This document shows positions 44,003 to 54,005 of a DNA stretch of 64,000 bases, piece by piece; position 1 is the first letter of the stretch, and each line of letters starts with the position of its first letter. Under the pieces are notes generated by a model that searched no databases, was not told the origin of the DNA, and saw only the letters and a program-made list of their open reading frames with translations. Source of the DNA: Chrysopilus asiliformis (lineage: Eukaryota; Arthropoda; Insecta; Diptera; Rhagionidae); the NCBI GenBank assembly GCA_964034945.1, contig OZ035962.1:98848784-98912783 (forward strand). The letters run 5' to 3'. The translations under genes and the position numbers were made by a program.

Positions 44003-46424
44003 GTAAGCGAATTTGCCAAATCTGTGGACTTACAGCTTGAAAAACAAAAAGTACTTTCGTTTTATTTTATTTTATTTTTTCTTTCTCGTTCGTCTTGTTC
44101 TCTTAAATTATTTTGCATCTTGAGAAAGTACGTTCACGTGTCTAAACTACCATCACAGGGAGCTATAATTTCTTATTTATATGATTGCTGCACGTAAATA
44201 TAATTTCAAAACAGCCCTGGAAATTTTTTTCGTTGAGTTATTTTGCATGATGCCAGAATTGTTTATTCAAGACGAGTAGTGAATGTTTGAATGTTTTTTT
44301 TTTATAATGGAAATTTTTTTTTCTTTTTGCTTATTCGTGGACTAAATTTGAATTTATTAAAAATAACTGCTAAATATGAGTATACGTTCTGTTTTGTATG
44401 GAAATTCAGTAAAACACCGGTTAAGCATGAACGTATTAAATGTGTCAAAGGGTCCGTGAAAAATTGCGAACAAAATTACTTCCGCATTTATGAATTTTCC
44501 GGTTAGACAAAGAGCTGTGCATAAAAAATGTCACGCTAATTTGAGCCAAAACAGTTTGATTTCAAATATATTTCTCGTAACTTTTTTTTGGCTCCAAAAA
44601 TGTCGGCAACGCAAGAGACAAAGATTTATTTTTAGGATATCAACTATAAATAAATTAACCCCCAAATTCTAGATAATTTTAATCGATCGAGAGTTTTCTC
44701 GGGCATGGATTGATACAAGATGAAAACTGCAACGAAATTCCTTTCAATTTTTCCACAATTTTTTAATTAATTTTCAATAATTCAATTTTGTGTATTTTTA
44801 ATAAATATTAGTGTATTCAAGAACTATTCTAAACTAAATCTCGATTCTCAGTTCTCGTTAATATCTCCTCTTCTCCGTGTAAAATAAACAAAATTATTAT
44901 GTTTAAATTTCTTAAAAGTTCCACTTTAATTAACGGAAAGGCAGAGAACTTGTTCATGTTACAATAGAATTTTACCATTAATTCATACAGAAATTTAAAG
45001 CTTCTTCAGCAATGCATTATTGGGAAGAGGAAAACAAAAATCTGGGTTAGCTTTAAGGATTTGTTTCGTATAATTTTTTTTCAAATGGTTGTGTTTTTTT
45101 TTCTCTTTACTATATCTCATCTAAATGATGTAAAAGCATTGTACTTGCGGCGTCAGAATGACCCACTTACTTAAATGAGATCGCTCCGTTTCATTTTGTG
45201 GCATATGCCAATGCCAAAAACAATTTCTCCACAGAAAATGATGCGGTAATTGAAGAAAAATATGTACTCCAAGATCCATAAGGACTAACGCTGGAACAGT
45301 GAACAATGGGGGAGGGCTAGCACCATCACCACTACTTATGGAACAGATGAAGGAGAACTGGATTTAAACTATAAAGTTAAAACGGAGGACGCCGGGAAGT
45401 CATCTTTTGTCATTTCTTCTTTCCTGCAAACGTAAAGCACAAGGCATATAGCGAAAATACAGGGGATAAAATGGAAAGGAAACGAATTTAGAGCAAAGAC
45501 TCTTAATTAATTTCAGGATTTAATGCAACAATACATGCTTTTAATATCATTGAGTAAATTGTTTTCGTAAGGCAAACAGGGGCGAAAAATGCTAGCAATT
45601 TCTCGTTATAATAATAGGAAAAGACGAGTCATTTTGTTGTTGTATGTTTTTTTTTGTTGCTTTTTCTGTTTTGTTGTTTGCTCATCAACAAATTCTTAAA
45701 AGTGCTGTGATTACGAAAATAAATGGGACCAAACTTCACTTCACTTCACTTTCTCCTCTCAGCTAGCTGGCTTCATTGCTGTAGAAGGCTTCATTTGGTT
45801 TGAATGCCTAGATTCATTATCATATTGACATAGGGCCTAAATACCTAGTTAATTTCAATTTGGAATTTTGTTTGGGCTCTCAGACTTTTAGCACATATTA
45901 TGTGGATAACAATGTCCTAATTTCAGAAGATACTGCTGAAAAATAACCTTGGATCCAGCCCATCTTATCATGTTGTGTAAATTGGATAATTTTATTTTGT
46001 GTTTAGCGTTTTTATAATCATTTTCCTTTTCATCATCCTTCTGGTTGGGTTTCGTTCCTATTTGTTTTAACGAAAATTGTATCCTATTTACCATTTTATG
46101 AAGAGCCGTTTTGTTTAAGTAAATATCATTATTTAGTACATTTAAAGCCAGATAATATTTTTGAAACAAGAAGTGTTTTTTTTCGTAGCTTTTGTTAGCA
46201 TATTTGAATTTTATTTTCATTGATAGGGAAAAAGTTGTGATCTAAGAGAGGTGCGAGTAGGCTTGTGAACTTAGTTAAAAATTGAATCTAATCTAGTTCA
46301 ATTCAATCTTTTGGTTTTGGTCTGAGGCATGGTTGAAAGGTTGGTTTTTTTAAATTTTAGCAAGCTTGTTTATTTAAACTTTAAAAGTTAGTTTCAATAT
46401 TAAGCAGAAAGATTTGTTTGAGGC
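44003..46424. other. Intron sequence, nothing recognised
   Basis: First two-thirds of the 3.5-kb intron between the two coiled-coil exons. AT-rich, with scattered short frames and no feature I can support. Confidence 0.5.
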
Positions 46425-46427
46425 ACA

Positions 46428-46480
46428 TCTTGGATTAGTGGTAAAACGCTCGGTCAGTGAGTTTTACCCAACGGGGTTCA
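46428..46480 (+). other. tRNA-like fragment
   Basis: GGATTAGTGGTAAAACGCTC resembles a tRNA 5' half with A box, and GGGGTTCAACC resembles a decayed B box. No acceptor stem closes it and the anticodon arm is not convincing, so at most a tRNA-derived relic, possibly a SINE head. Confidence 0.2.
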
Positions 46481-46577
46481 ACCAGAATGAGTGTCGGACT
46501 ATTTGATCAGTTTTGCTCGAATAAAGATTTATTTCGACTAGTTAGTCGGTCGAAAATAAGTTACATGAAACCACCCT
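46481..46577 (+). repeat. Single arm of the foldback family
   Basis: About 80% identical to the right arm end of 2264-2717 (ACCAGAATGAGTGTC.. to GAAAATAAGTTACATGAAACC). It ends at the same terminus (ACCCC there, ACCC here) immediately before the next repeat. Confidence 0.75.
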
Positions 46578-46579
46578 TG

Positions 46580-47173
46580 TTATACCCGTATGGTGAAACC
46601 AAAGGGTATATTAGATTTGCCTTACCGTTTGTAACGCCAAGATCCCGACATCACACAAAAAAATGAATTACACCAGTGTGTTTAGAATGATAAAAAAAAA
46701 ATTGAATTTTACATGTCCGTCCGTCTCTCTGTCCGTCCGTCCGTCCGTCTGTCTGTCTGTCCGTCCGTCCGCCCGTCTGCCCGTCTGTGGCGCGGATTGC
46801 GGGCGCACGGATTGAGCTAGAGACTTGAAATTTTACGCAGATTCGTTTTTCGTAAAATGCAAGGCTAAGTTCGTTAATGGCCAAAAATGGACCATTAGGG
46901 GGGGTACCCCCCATACGAACGAAAACGTTTTTTGTGAAAATCTCGAAAACGGTGCATCTTATCAAAAAAGTGAAAGAACAAAAGTTATTTAGGATATGAT
47001 TCTACATAAAACTGCCATACATCAAAATCCGATTGGAATAAATTAAAAAAAATCCTATTGGAAAGTTTGACTTCAAGTGGAATTTTGGTACAACTGTTCG
47101 AATTTTGATACGAATATCACCATACGCGTCTCCAATGATTGCCAGATTGGCAATTATAGCTTTTGTTATGTTT
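46580..47173 (-). mobile_element. Hairpin-ended repeat with internal microsatellite (copy 4, full length)
   Basis: A full-length 594-bp copy in minus orientation. The tail hairpin (TATACCCGTATGGTGAAACC) is at the left and the head (GCTTTTGTTATGTT) at the right. The microsatellite, GTCCGTCC-type on this strand, lies at 46713-46788. It is in the liprin-beta intron. Confidence 0.85.
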
Positions 47174-47539
47174 TTCTTTGCATTCAAATATTTAAAGTCC
47201 CTTTTAATCCAGAAATTCTTTCTTTTTTCTATTTTTCGAAAGCATATTTGATCATTTCTCTGTAATTTTTATTTTTAGTACAAGTTTGTTGAAAATTCAG
47301 CATTATTTTTAATTTTACTTTTTGGAAATTATGTCATAGAACCCAAACTACCCGATATCCGTAGTTACTCTCGTTTTCCTTACTGATATTACGATTACGT
47401 ACGAGCATTGAAAATAAACTGAAATTGTACTTGTTGTTTAAAATGTTGTAATGTGCATGCCGCATTTTTATTCAAAATTTTGTCCCAACACATTTTGCTA
47501 TTTGAAAATCCGAGTAAATGAAATTTTACTTTAAAATAG

Positions 47540-47815
47540 GAAATGCTTTCTCGGTCATCGTTGGAAACACAAAAACTCGAGTTGATGTCTGCAATGAGTG
47601 AATTAAAACTGCAGCAAGCCTCTTTGGAAAGAGAGAATTTAGAGTTTCGTGCCAGTCAAATGAACAACAATTCACTGCCATTGAGGAGACCTCCACCACC
47701 AACAGCGAATCGTTTGTTGTCATCGACTCCGCACACCTCTATGAATTCAATTACATTTCACGGAAGCATCGGCAGCCTGCAGCAATCAACAAATGTGAGT
47801 CCAATTGCTCCAAAG
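47540..47815 (+). CDS. PPFIBP (liprin-beta): liprin-beta coiled-coil exon 2
   Basis: Acceptor TTTAAAATAG|GAAATG; donor CCAAAG|GTAAAG (intron 47816-47877, 62 bp); phase 0 at both ends. An earlier strong donor (AAT|GTGAGT at 47795) is also in phase 0 and would shorten the exon by seven residues. The first 35 residues continue the coiled coil with the family signature SRSSLETQKLELM. The rest becomes Pro/Ser-rich (RRPPPPTANRLL). The coiled coil is much shorter than in vertebrate liprin-betas. Confidence 0.92.
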
Positions 47816-47877
47816 GTAAAGTAGAAATCTTTTACTCGATTGAAATCAAAGATTCACATTTGTTATATCCTTTTTAG

Positions 47878-48265
47878 ACGCCACCGGCATCGTTTCGGCA
47901 TCAAGTGAATCCACACTTTAGTAGTCTTCCACGTACATCGTTCACATCGTCGGCGACATCAGCAACAAATGGACCGACATCCATTACTAAACATAACTTT
48001 TTATCTGGCGGTCAGTCTTCTGCTGGTGGCATACCACAGTCTAGTGCTAACATACAGGTCGACAGTAATGCAAATCCGAAACAACGAAATGTCGCATTTG
48101 GTAAAAATCTTGTACAAATGATCTCAATGAATTCTATGCCGTCCGTGCAAACACCAGCAACTGAAACAAAAACTTCTTCTCATGATCAGTACATCATTGA
48201 TCAATATCCGCAAAGCGTATTAAAGGGTTTCCAAAAGCAAAGGGGGTTTTCGGTGCCTAACTTAG
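47878..48265 (+). CDS. PPFIBP (liprin-beta): liprin-beta Ser/Thr-rich linker exon
   Basis: Acceptor CTTTTTAG|ACGCCA; donor CTTAG|GTTTCT (intron 48266-49084), phase 1. It encodes about 129 residues, Ser/Thr/Asn-rich with no domain, ending RGFSVPNL. With the next exon this forms PNLAESEK, matching PNLAETEK in vertebrate liprin-beta and confirming an otherwise weak donor. Confidence 0.88.
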
Positions 48266-49084
48266 GTTTCTGTTGTCTTAATTACTAAGCTTTTTGTTGC
48301 CTCATGTCTACTTATTATTACATTAATTCACATGATTTCAATTCGTTTTTTTTTTATGTTTCATTTCAATTCCTTTTTTGTTTTCATTTTATTTTGTGAA
48401 TTTAATTTTGTTTTTAACGCTTAATTGCATTTAATAGTATCTCAATAATACGCTTTTGTGTTAAACTGTCAAGCAATATTTCTGCTTCGAAATATTTAAT
48501 CTTTGCAACTATCGCTCGCTATTATACGGAATTCATTTTTTTTTGCTTCTCTTGAAACAAAATCAAGCTATACATTCTTGTTATTGTCTTGTTTAATATT
48601 CTTGTTAAAAGATATTTGTCGAAACAAAATTATTTGTAAAAAAAAATCAAAATCTTTTCCCACTGGAAGTGAGAAAGTCAAAGAAATTCGAAAGGATAAT
48701 TTTTTCTTATTTAAAAGTTAAGTTTATTAATATCTGATTTGATTCAAAAATTGTATTATTTTAAGTCAATTCGTTTCAAATTTCTGCTGTAAATTGCATT
48801 TCCATCTTTGAAAAATCCACAAAAAAAAACAACCAAATCCCATATTTACAATATTTATTATGGATTGAAATATTTCCATTTCCTCCTTTGAAAAATAGTA
48901 AACTGCTACAAATTACAAAAGTCCATTTCTTCCGTAATTAACTTTTTATTCTTCCAAACTAAAACAATATGAATGTAAATAACATTGTGTACAGAAAAAG
49001 CCATACTAGAACAAATAAAAAATCAATAAGCAATGCACCTGTCACGTCCAGATGGTAATAATTTTGATATTTCATTCTCTCTAG
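48266..49084. other. Intron before the SAM exons
   Basis: 819 bp, AT-rich, no feature seen apart from a pyrimidine tract before the acceptor (TTCATTCTCTCTAG). Confidence 0.6.
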
Positions 49085-49584
49085 CTGAATCCGAAAAAGT
49101 AATCGAAGACACAATTGAACTTCCACGGAGCTACACCCCGCAGCCGACGACATCACCGTCTCTGGGTCAAAAGAGTAGAGGCTTCAAGAGTATTTTTGGT
49201 AAGATTAAACGCAGTAACAGTGGAAATCTAGAGGATTTGCCCGGCGATGGTGAATTCAAGCGTGGCGGTGTAAGAGCAACTGCCGGAGCACGATTGGGTT
49301 GGAGTTATACGGAGAAATCGAATAAACCGTTTAAGGAATGGGATGTAAATGATGTCTGTGCATGGTTCGATGAGCTGGGACTTGGTGTGCATGAGGATGA
49401 TATAAGAAAGTGGATTAAGCTGGGCGCCAAGGACCTGATCGAGGCATCACCCGTTGATATAGAGAAGGAGTTGAATTTAAAGTCCTCGCTGCATAGAAAG
49501 AAAATCGTTCTGGCGATTGCTGAACTAAATGGAAAGGAAAAAGATGAATTGATGTTAAATGCAGGAAAATTGGACACGTCATGG
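49085..49584 (+). CDS. PPFIBP (liprin-beta): liprin-beta exon with SAM domain 1
   Basis: Acceptor CTCTCTAG|CTGAAT, phase 1 in; donor TGG|GTAGGA (intron 49585-49661, 77 bp), phase 0 out. It holds a basic segment conserved in liprin-beta (KSRGFKSIFGKIKRS), then EFKRGGVRATAGARLGWS, then SAM1 from about KEWDVNDVCAWFDELGLG to LHRKKIVLAIAEL. SAM domains here mediate binding to liprin-alpha and self-association. The frame before the acceptor is open for some codons but is intronic. Confidence 0.95.
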
Positions 49585-49661
49585 GTAGGATGGCATTTTT
49601 GAATTATTACTCGTGTTCGGTTGCATAGTGCTAAATGGATTGTGTTTTGTACTTATCACAG

Positions 49662-49913
49662 ATTATGAGATGGTTGGATGATATCGGTCTGCCGCAGCAC
49701 AAAGATGCGTTTTCTGCGGCCAGAATCGATGGAAGAATTTTACACAAGTTGACTATGGATGATTTGGCTGTTTTGCATGTAACTTCATGTTTACATGTCT
49801 CAAGCTTACGCCGAGGAATCCAAGTGATGAGAGAGAATAATTGGAATCCCGATTGTTTAATCAGACGATCAACACCAGAAGCAAATACCAACGAGCAGAT
49901 TGCACTGTGGACG
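49662..49913 (+). CDS. PPFIBP (liprin-beta): liprin-beta exon with SAM domain 2
   Basis: Acceptor TTATCACAG|ATTATG; donor ACG|GTGAGA (intron 49914-50015, 102 bp); phase 0 at both ends. It encodes 84 residues including RWLDDIGLPQHKDAF, DGRILHKLTMDDL and IQVMRENNW, the second SAM domain in the family's order. Confidence 0.95.
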
Positions 49914-50015
49914 GTGAGAATTTGTTTTCTTTTATTTGATTTTTCTTTTAAACTCAAAAGCGATGAAATTAACACAAATTAGTTGAAAATTTAATTTTTC
50001 CTTTTTAAACTTCAG

Positions 50016-50085
50016 GCACACCGTGTAATGGAGTGGCTGCGAGTCGTTGATTTAGCTGAATATGCACCAAACTTACGTGGAGCAG
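50016..50085 (+). CDS. PPFIBP (liprin-beta): liprin-beta exon, start of SAM domain 3
   Basis: A 70-bp exon: acceptor AAACTTCAG|GCACAC, donor GGAGCAG|GTGGGG (intron 50086-50162), phase 0 in and phase 1 out. It encodes HRVMEWLRVVDLAEYAPNL, the highly conserved first helices of SAM3. Too short to be noticed as an open frame by length alone. Confidence 0.95.
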
Positions 50086-50162
50086 GTGGGGAGATTTAAT
50101 TAAAACACCCCCATGGAGGGAATATTAATTACAAGTAAACACATTTGATATTTTAATTACAG

Positions 50163-50371
50163 GAGTGCACGGAGCCATGATGATTTACGAACCCAAGTTC
50201 ACAGCGGAACTTTTGGCGGACTTATTGAGTATTCCTCCAAGTAAAACTCTGCTCAGACGCCATTTGGCTACCCATTTTAAGGATCTTCTGGGAAGAGATA
50301 TAATTCAAGCGAAACGAGATGCAGAGAACACACTTGGTTATCAGCCACTTACAATTACTGCCAAAATAAAG
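50163..50371 (+). CDS. PPFIBP (liprin-beta): liprin-beta exon, rest of SAM domain 3
   Basis: Acceptor TTTTAATTACAG|GAGTGC, donor ATAAAG|GTATTT (intron 50372-50444), phase 1 in and 0 out. It contains GVHGAMMIYEPKF and IPPSKTLLRRHLATHFKDL, family-specific SAM3 sequence, followed by QAKRDAENTLGY. Confidence 0.95.
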
Positions 50372-50444
50372 GTATTTTTTTCAATTTATCTCCCAACAAT
50401 AAAATATTAAATGTTTTACCTTGATTTTAATGAAATTCCTGTAG

Positions 50445-50600
50445 ACACCGAAAAAGTCACAGTTCTCACTGAAACGTAAAAAGAGCACAAAGGGCGCAGA
50501 CGAGTGGAGTGATTTCGTTTGCCCAATGGGCTCATCAGGTGATCATCTTCTTACAACCAATACTACTTCTAACCAAAATTCTACTGCCACTGGCATCTCA
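50445..50600 (+). CDS. PPFIBP (liprin-beta): liprin-beta exon, post-SAM tail
   Basis: Acceptor ATTCCTGTAG|ACACCG, donor ATCTCA|GTAAGT; phase 0 at both ends. It encodes 52 residues: a basic segment (FSLKRKKSTKG), then DEWSDFVCPMG, which parallels the EEYVCPM segment after SAM3 in vertebrate liprin-betas, then Thr/Ser/Asn-rich sequence. Confidence 0.93.
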
Positions 50601-50977
50601 GTAAGTTCTAACAATTCTAACAAATACTAACTTTTATTCATTTTTATAGCTTTTTTTTGTTAATAATATCATTTTGTACCTAATGTTGAATTAAAAATCG
50701 TATTTTGTATTAATTCGTTTAAGGTTCGTTATTTTACAAATTTTTAATTATACTACCAAGAATTTATAATATTCCTTCGGAAAACATTAATATTGATTGT
50801 ATTAAAAACATATGCTTTGATAAAATAACTAGTTTTGAAAGTGTTGAAATTTATTAATTAGGAGTTCAGTTAATTTGTAAATTTTAGTGTTTCCGATTGT
50901 CCCCCGTTTTAGATAATCTTAGTTAGATATTGGCATTGTGTATTTTTTTTAAGATCGAATTTTATTGCTGTGACAAA

Positions 50978-51591
50978 TAGGGCATTCAACCATTCGTGTT
51001 TTCGAAAAACTCGAATATCGAACAATTTTTTTTTTTAAAAAAACCCGATTTTTCAGTTTTTTGACGAATAATTGGCAAAGCTCTAGAACAGGCATCATCA
51101 GCTAGTGGCTCGGCTGGCTCATCACACAGATTGGCTTTAACAGCGTAGCCACTATAATCGACCTTTTATTGTGTGCTGTAATGCTTGTGTGTTGCGGCTT
51201 CGAATCGCAGGAATAAAACGAATCGTGCTTTGAGTTGGAATCGGTGCATTATTAGCATGACGCATTTCATTTTAAATCAGTTCGTGTCAATCCATTGCCG
51301 TGGAAGGTTGTGTTTCATTGAACTGTATTTTAATTTGTAGTGGTTATAAATTTTGATTGTAAAGGGAGCGACAGTTACTTTGATGACCCCTGCTCTAGAA
51401 TAAGGAAGCTTTGGAATGAAATTGCAAAGTCGAAACAAAACAAAATAGAAAATACTAAAGAAGATTGTTTAAAAAGCAATATTCTGTTGACAGTTTTGTT
51501 TTCGATAGAAATATTTTTGGATGAAAAAATGTTCGATTATTTGAACCAAAAAAATAACCGAATAATCGACTTTTCGAGTTTGAATGCCCTA
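50978..51591. mobile_element. hAT-like MITE, 614 bp, hosting a nested element
   Basis: The ends are TAGGGCATTCAA and TTGAATGCCCTA. The 8-bp flanks GTGACAAA / GTGATAAA (50970-50977 and 51592-51599) differ at one base. It lies in the last liprin-beta intron. A second hAT-like element is inserted at 51089-51392, so the original was about 302 bp. Confidence 0.85.
51089..51392. mobile_element. Nested hAT-like MITE, 304 bp
   Basis: Flanked by a perfect 8-bp duplication CTCTAGAA (51081-51088 and 51393-51400). The ends CAGGCATCATCA and TGATGACCCCTG are imperfect inverted repeats of the hAT CAGG/CCTG type. It is inserted inside the older element 50978-51591. There is no ORF. Confidence 0.85.
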
Positions 51592-51700
51592 GTGATAAAT
51601 CGATCAAGAAACAATTAGAGTTATTTGTGTTAGTAATGTTTTAGTTTTAATTATTTTAGTTTTTATCCCAAAGTTAAAAACTTGTTAAAAATGATTTTAA

Positions 51701-51959
51701 CCCTCGTACTGTCCTCGGGTCATTTCTGACCCAAATTCGATTTTAATTAAAAGTATCTTCTCAACTACATGAACAATGTTTGTATGGTGTAGGCTCTGTG
51801 AACAAATTTCTTTTGAGTACCGAAAACAATAATCTATTTGTTCATATTTTAATCCATTGAAGAGCACTGTAGTCTTCATGGGTCATAAATGGGTCATAAT
51901 GGGTCATTCTTGACCCACGAAGACATCATCCGTTATTTTTCTTAAGGACAGTATGAGGG
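51701..51959. mobile_element. piggyBac-like MITE, 259 bp
   Basis: Flanked by TTAA (51697-51700 and 51960-51963). The inverted ends are CCCTCGTACTGTCC and GGACAGTATGAGGG. Inside, GGGTCA-type phrases (TGGGTCATTCTTGACCCA) form short palindromes. It is non-autonomous. Confidence 0.85.
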
Positions 51960-52002
51960 TTAACATAATTTAAATTTAGACCAAAGTTTAAAAAGTTTTA
52001 AT

Positions 52003-52567
52003 GGGTCTTTCAACAAGGACATAACAATTTTGTATTTAAATAAAACACAGAATAATTGAGAAATTGGGCTGAAATTTATTCCAGGTGTAGTGGACATGTT
52101 ACATTTAAGTATGAAATTCGATGTCGTTCATTTGGCCACCGCGAGCACGTTTGCACTGATTGATTCTTTGGAGCCAATTTTCCACCACTCTTCCACACAT
52201 ATCGGCCGGAACGTTGGCAATTTCGCGTTCGATATTGTTCCTGAGCTCCTCTAACGTTGTTGGCTTGTTGGCATAAACCAACGACTTAACATAACCCCAT
52301 AAAAAGAAATCCAACGGCGTTAAATCACATGAGAGAGGTGGCCATTCGACCGGACCATCATTTCTTTCATCATTTTCATTATCATTTCATCGGACTCAGA
52401 ATTTCGGTAGTAAGTTTTAATAATTTCCAAACGTTGCTCGTTCGTGAACTTCACCATGATAAAAATGTAAACCTTGACTGACGTTTTAGCATTGCCAGAT
52501 TATAAAAAAAGTTTTAGGATGCGTTTTTATTAAAATACAAAATTGTTATGTCCTTGTTGAAGAACCC
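52003..52567 (-). mobile_element. Internally deleted Tc1/mariner-superfamily element, copy 1
   Basis: The termini are GGGTCTTTCAACAAGGACAT and its complement (one mismatch), about 35 bp each. On the minus strand the transposase start (FTNEQRLEIIKTYYRNSES) is joined after a large deletion to the C-terminal part. A second, separately decayed copy is at 63422-63964. It is non-functional. Confidence 0.85.
52105..52314 (-). pseudogene. Transposase C-terminal fragment (Tc1/mariner superfamily)
   Basis: Reads CDLTPLDFFLWGYVKSLVYA-like sequence at its start. The D of LTPLDFF corresponds to the third catalytic Asp region of mariner-type transposases. It continues with a conserved tail (VENWLQRINQCKRARGGQM) to a natural stop. 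The first two catalytic residues are lost in the deletion. Confidence 0.7.
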
Positions 52568-52977
52568 AGTATAAGTAGAATCTGATTTGGACAGAACAAA
52601 ATTTGGAGTTTTTGAACATGTCAAGAAAATTGTAGTTCATATAGTTTAGAAATACAGTGAAGAGGGATTGAAAAAAACTTTGAGCTATCAATTCAAAGAT
52701 CCGACTTATCGAGGTGCGGAGGCATTTATATAAGGTGTTGAAAAAAACCCAGACTATTCACTCTGTTGAATCTGTTCACAGTACCGAATATTTGGTACAT
52801 GAAAATTTTTCTATAAAATATCGCCGACCAATGATTCCAAAAGACTTGATTTTCGCCTATCATTTCTAAGCAACTTATAGGAACAAACCGCATCAAAATG
52901 GGTCCAAAGTTTTCGAGGCAAGTCCGGACATACAGACAGACAGACAGACAGATGTTGCCTTTTATATATATAGAGAT

Positions 52978-53121
52978 GGGCCGAGTGAATAAAATTTAGC
53001 AAATGTTTTTACTAGCAGTTTAGCACATTTTAGTACAAAGTTCCATAATATACATTCTCTACTAAACCTGATAAATTCCTAGCAAAGGTATTTACTAGAT
53101 TAAATTTTATTCGCTCGGACC
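52978..53121. mobile_element. 144-bp TIR element
   Basis: GGGCCGAGTGAATAAAATTT at the left pairs with AAATTTTATTCGCTCGGACC at the right. The inner ACTAG-containing segments also pair. Just upstream (52790-52975) is another non-coding repeat ending in an ACAGACAGACAG run and TATATATATAGAG. Confidence 0.7.
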
Positions 53122-53441
53122 AATGCTCGTGCAATCTAGGTAACATCATTTGGAGGATGTCAAGCATTTTGGTGGATGTCATAACAGTTACATACGTTTG
53201 TAGTACCTGACATGTGACATACACAAAAATAATTTATAGGGTAGGGTAGGATAGGCATTCTCATTATTTTGTGTAAAATGTTTTTGGTTTTTGTGTACAG
53301 GTTGAGGAAACTTTTTCCATAATTATTTATCAGACTATATTCTCTCGCATAAAATCAGTCATTGTGACGGATCCATAGGCAGACAAATTACAACACATTA
53401 CATTAATGTTAATAACAATACAATTGTTTTTATTTCTAAAG

Positions 53442-53555
53442 ACGACGAGCGCAACAACAGGACCGGAAATCGGAGTGGTCGCAGCAGAGGGTGCCTCTCT
53501 GCCCAATAGTACGGGTTCACCAACTTCGTCGCGGAGTTCAAATTCAGTTTCCTAG
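53442..53555 (+). CDS. PPFIBP (liprin-beta): liprin-beta last exon to the first stop
   Basis: Acceptor TATTTCTAAAG|ACGACG, phase 0, joining the 2.8-kb intron 50601-53441. It encodes 37 residues, Thr/Ser/Gly-rich with no domain, ending in TAG at 53553-53555. The next base is C. The frame downstream stays open for another 149 codons (see next entry). Vertebrate liprin-betas have a longer acidic C-terminus that I do not find here. Confidence 0.8.
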   Translation, partial: TTSATTGPEIGVVAAEGASLPNSTGSPTSSRSSNSVS

Positions 53556-54005
53556 CATCGAATCAATTCGACGTCTTCCTCGCCGATGAAGTCCAGCAGT
53601 AATAATACAACAACATCAATGTCTGATGACAGCACTAAGGTTTCAATATCATCATCCTCATCGCAAGTGCATCGGTCGTCATCATTTAGTGAAACGTGCA
53701 CAGTACCATTGAAAGTGACAGTTCCATCAAAAGTCAAAAATTCTCCATCATTTGGAAATTGTTCACTCAAAGCTAAAATCACAAGCGCACGCTGCTCTCT
53801 CGACAAAAAACTGATTGGGGTTACATCGACGTCAACGCACTCACCCAACTTATCATCGACATTATCTTCGCCGGGGAAAGCCACACTAATCGCCACTCAA
53901 CAACAGCCATCCACATCGATGGCAGCGCAAAATTCCGAACAAGCAGCCATATGCCTGTCAATTGTTAAAGATACCGATAACAAATGTATTGATTATTATG
54001 TTTAA
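53556..54005 (+). CDS. In-frame C-terminal extension of liprin-beta beyond TAG
   Basis: Directly after the TAG the same frame is open for 149 codons to a TAA at 54003-54005. The sequence is Ser/Thr-rich (KSSSNNTTTSMSDDS, STHSPNLSSTLSS) with coding-like composition, unlike the AT-rich 3' UTR beyond. Two explanations fit: stop-codon readthrough (TAG C context), or splicing from the donor at 50601 to an acceptor whose AG is the last two bases of the TAG (TCAGTTTCCTAG|CATCGA), which also keeps phase 0. An independent small gene starting at the ATG at 53586 is less likely because the open frame begins exactly at the stop. Confidence 0.6.
   Translation, partial: HRINSTSSSPMKSSSNNTTTSMSDDSTKVSISSSSSQVHRSSSFSETCTVPLKVTVPSKVKNSPSFGNCSLKAKITSARCSLDKKLIGVTSTSTHSPNLSSTLSSPGKATLIATQQQPSTSMAAQNSEQAAICLSIVKDTDNKCIDYYV

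Larger units (their letters stand above)
31361..54005 (+). other. PPFIBP (liprin-beta): liprin-beta gene (whole transcription unit, coding part)
   Basis: Gene-level entry. Using the first exon at 37707, twelve exons total 3,165 coding bases, exactly divisible by three, giving 1,054 residues. Using the exon at 31454 instead gives 1,128. Liprin-beta proteins are cytoplasmic scaffolds that pair with liprin-alpha through their SAM domains and act at synapses and cell adhesions. Support comes from the coiled-coil segment ELLSRTSLETQKL-like in exon 47540, the PNLAE and FKRGG..RATAG..RLGWS motifs before SAM1, and three consecutive SAM domains in the family order. The long introns are full of small transposons, while the SAM-encoding exons are separated by introns of only 73-102 bp. 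The gene may extend upstream through non-coding first exons I cannot see. Confidence 0.93.

Noticed and set aside
44003..44050. Extension of the first coiled-coil exon to AAA|GTACTT
   Set aside because: Possible, but the earlier donor GTAAGC is stronger and restores gap-free alignment with the family, so the extension is kept only as an alternative.
53552..53896. 114-codon minus-strand acidic ORF
   Set aside because: Complement of the Ser-rich extension of liprin-beta. Acidic antisense of Ser/Thr codons is expected.
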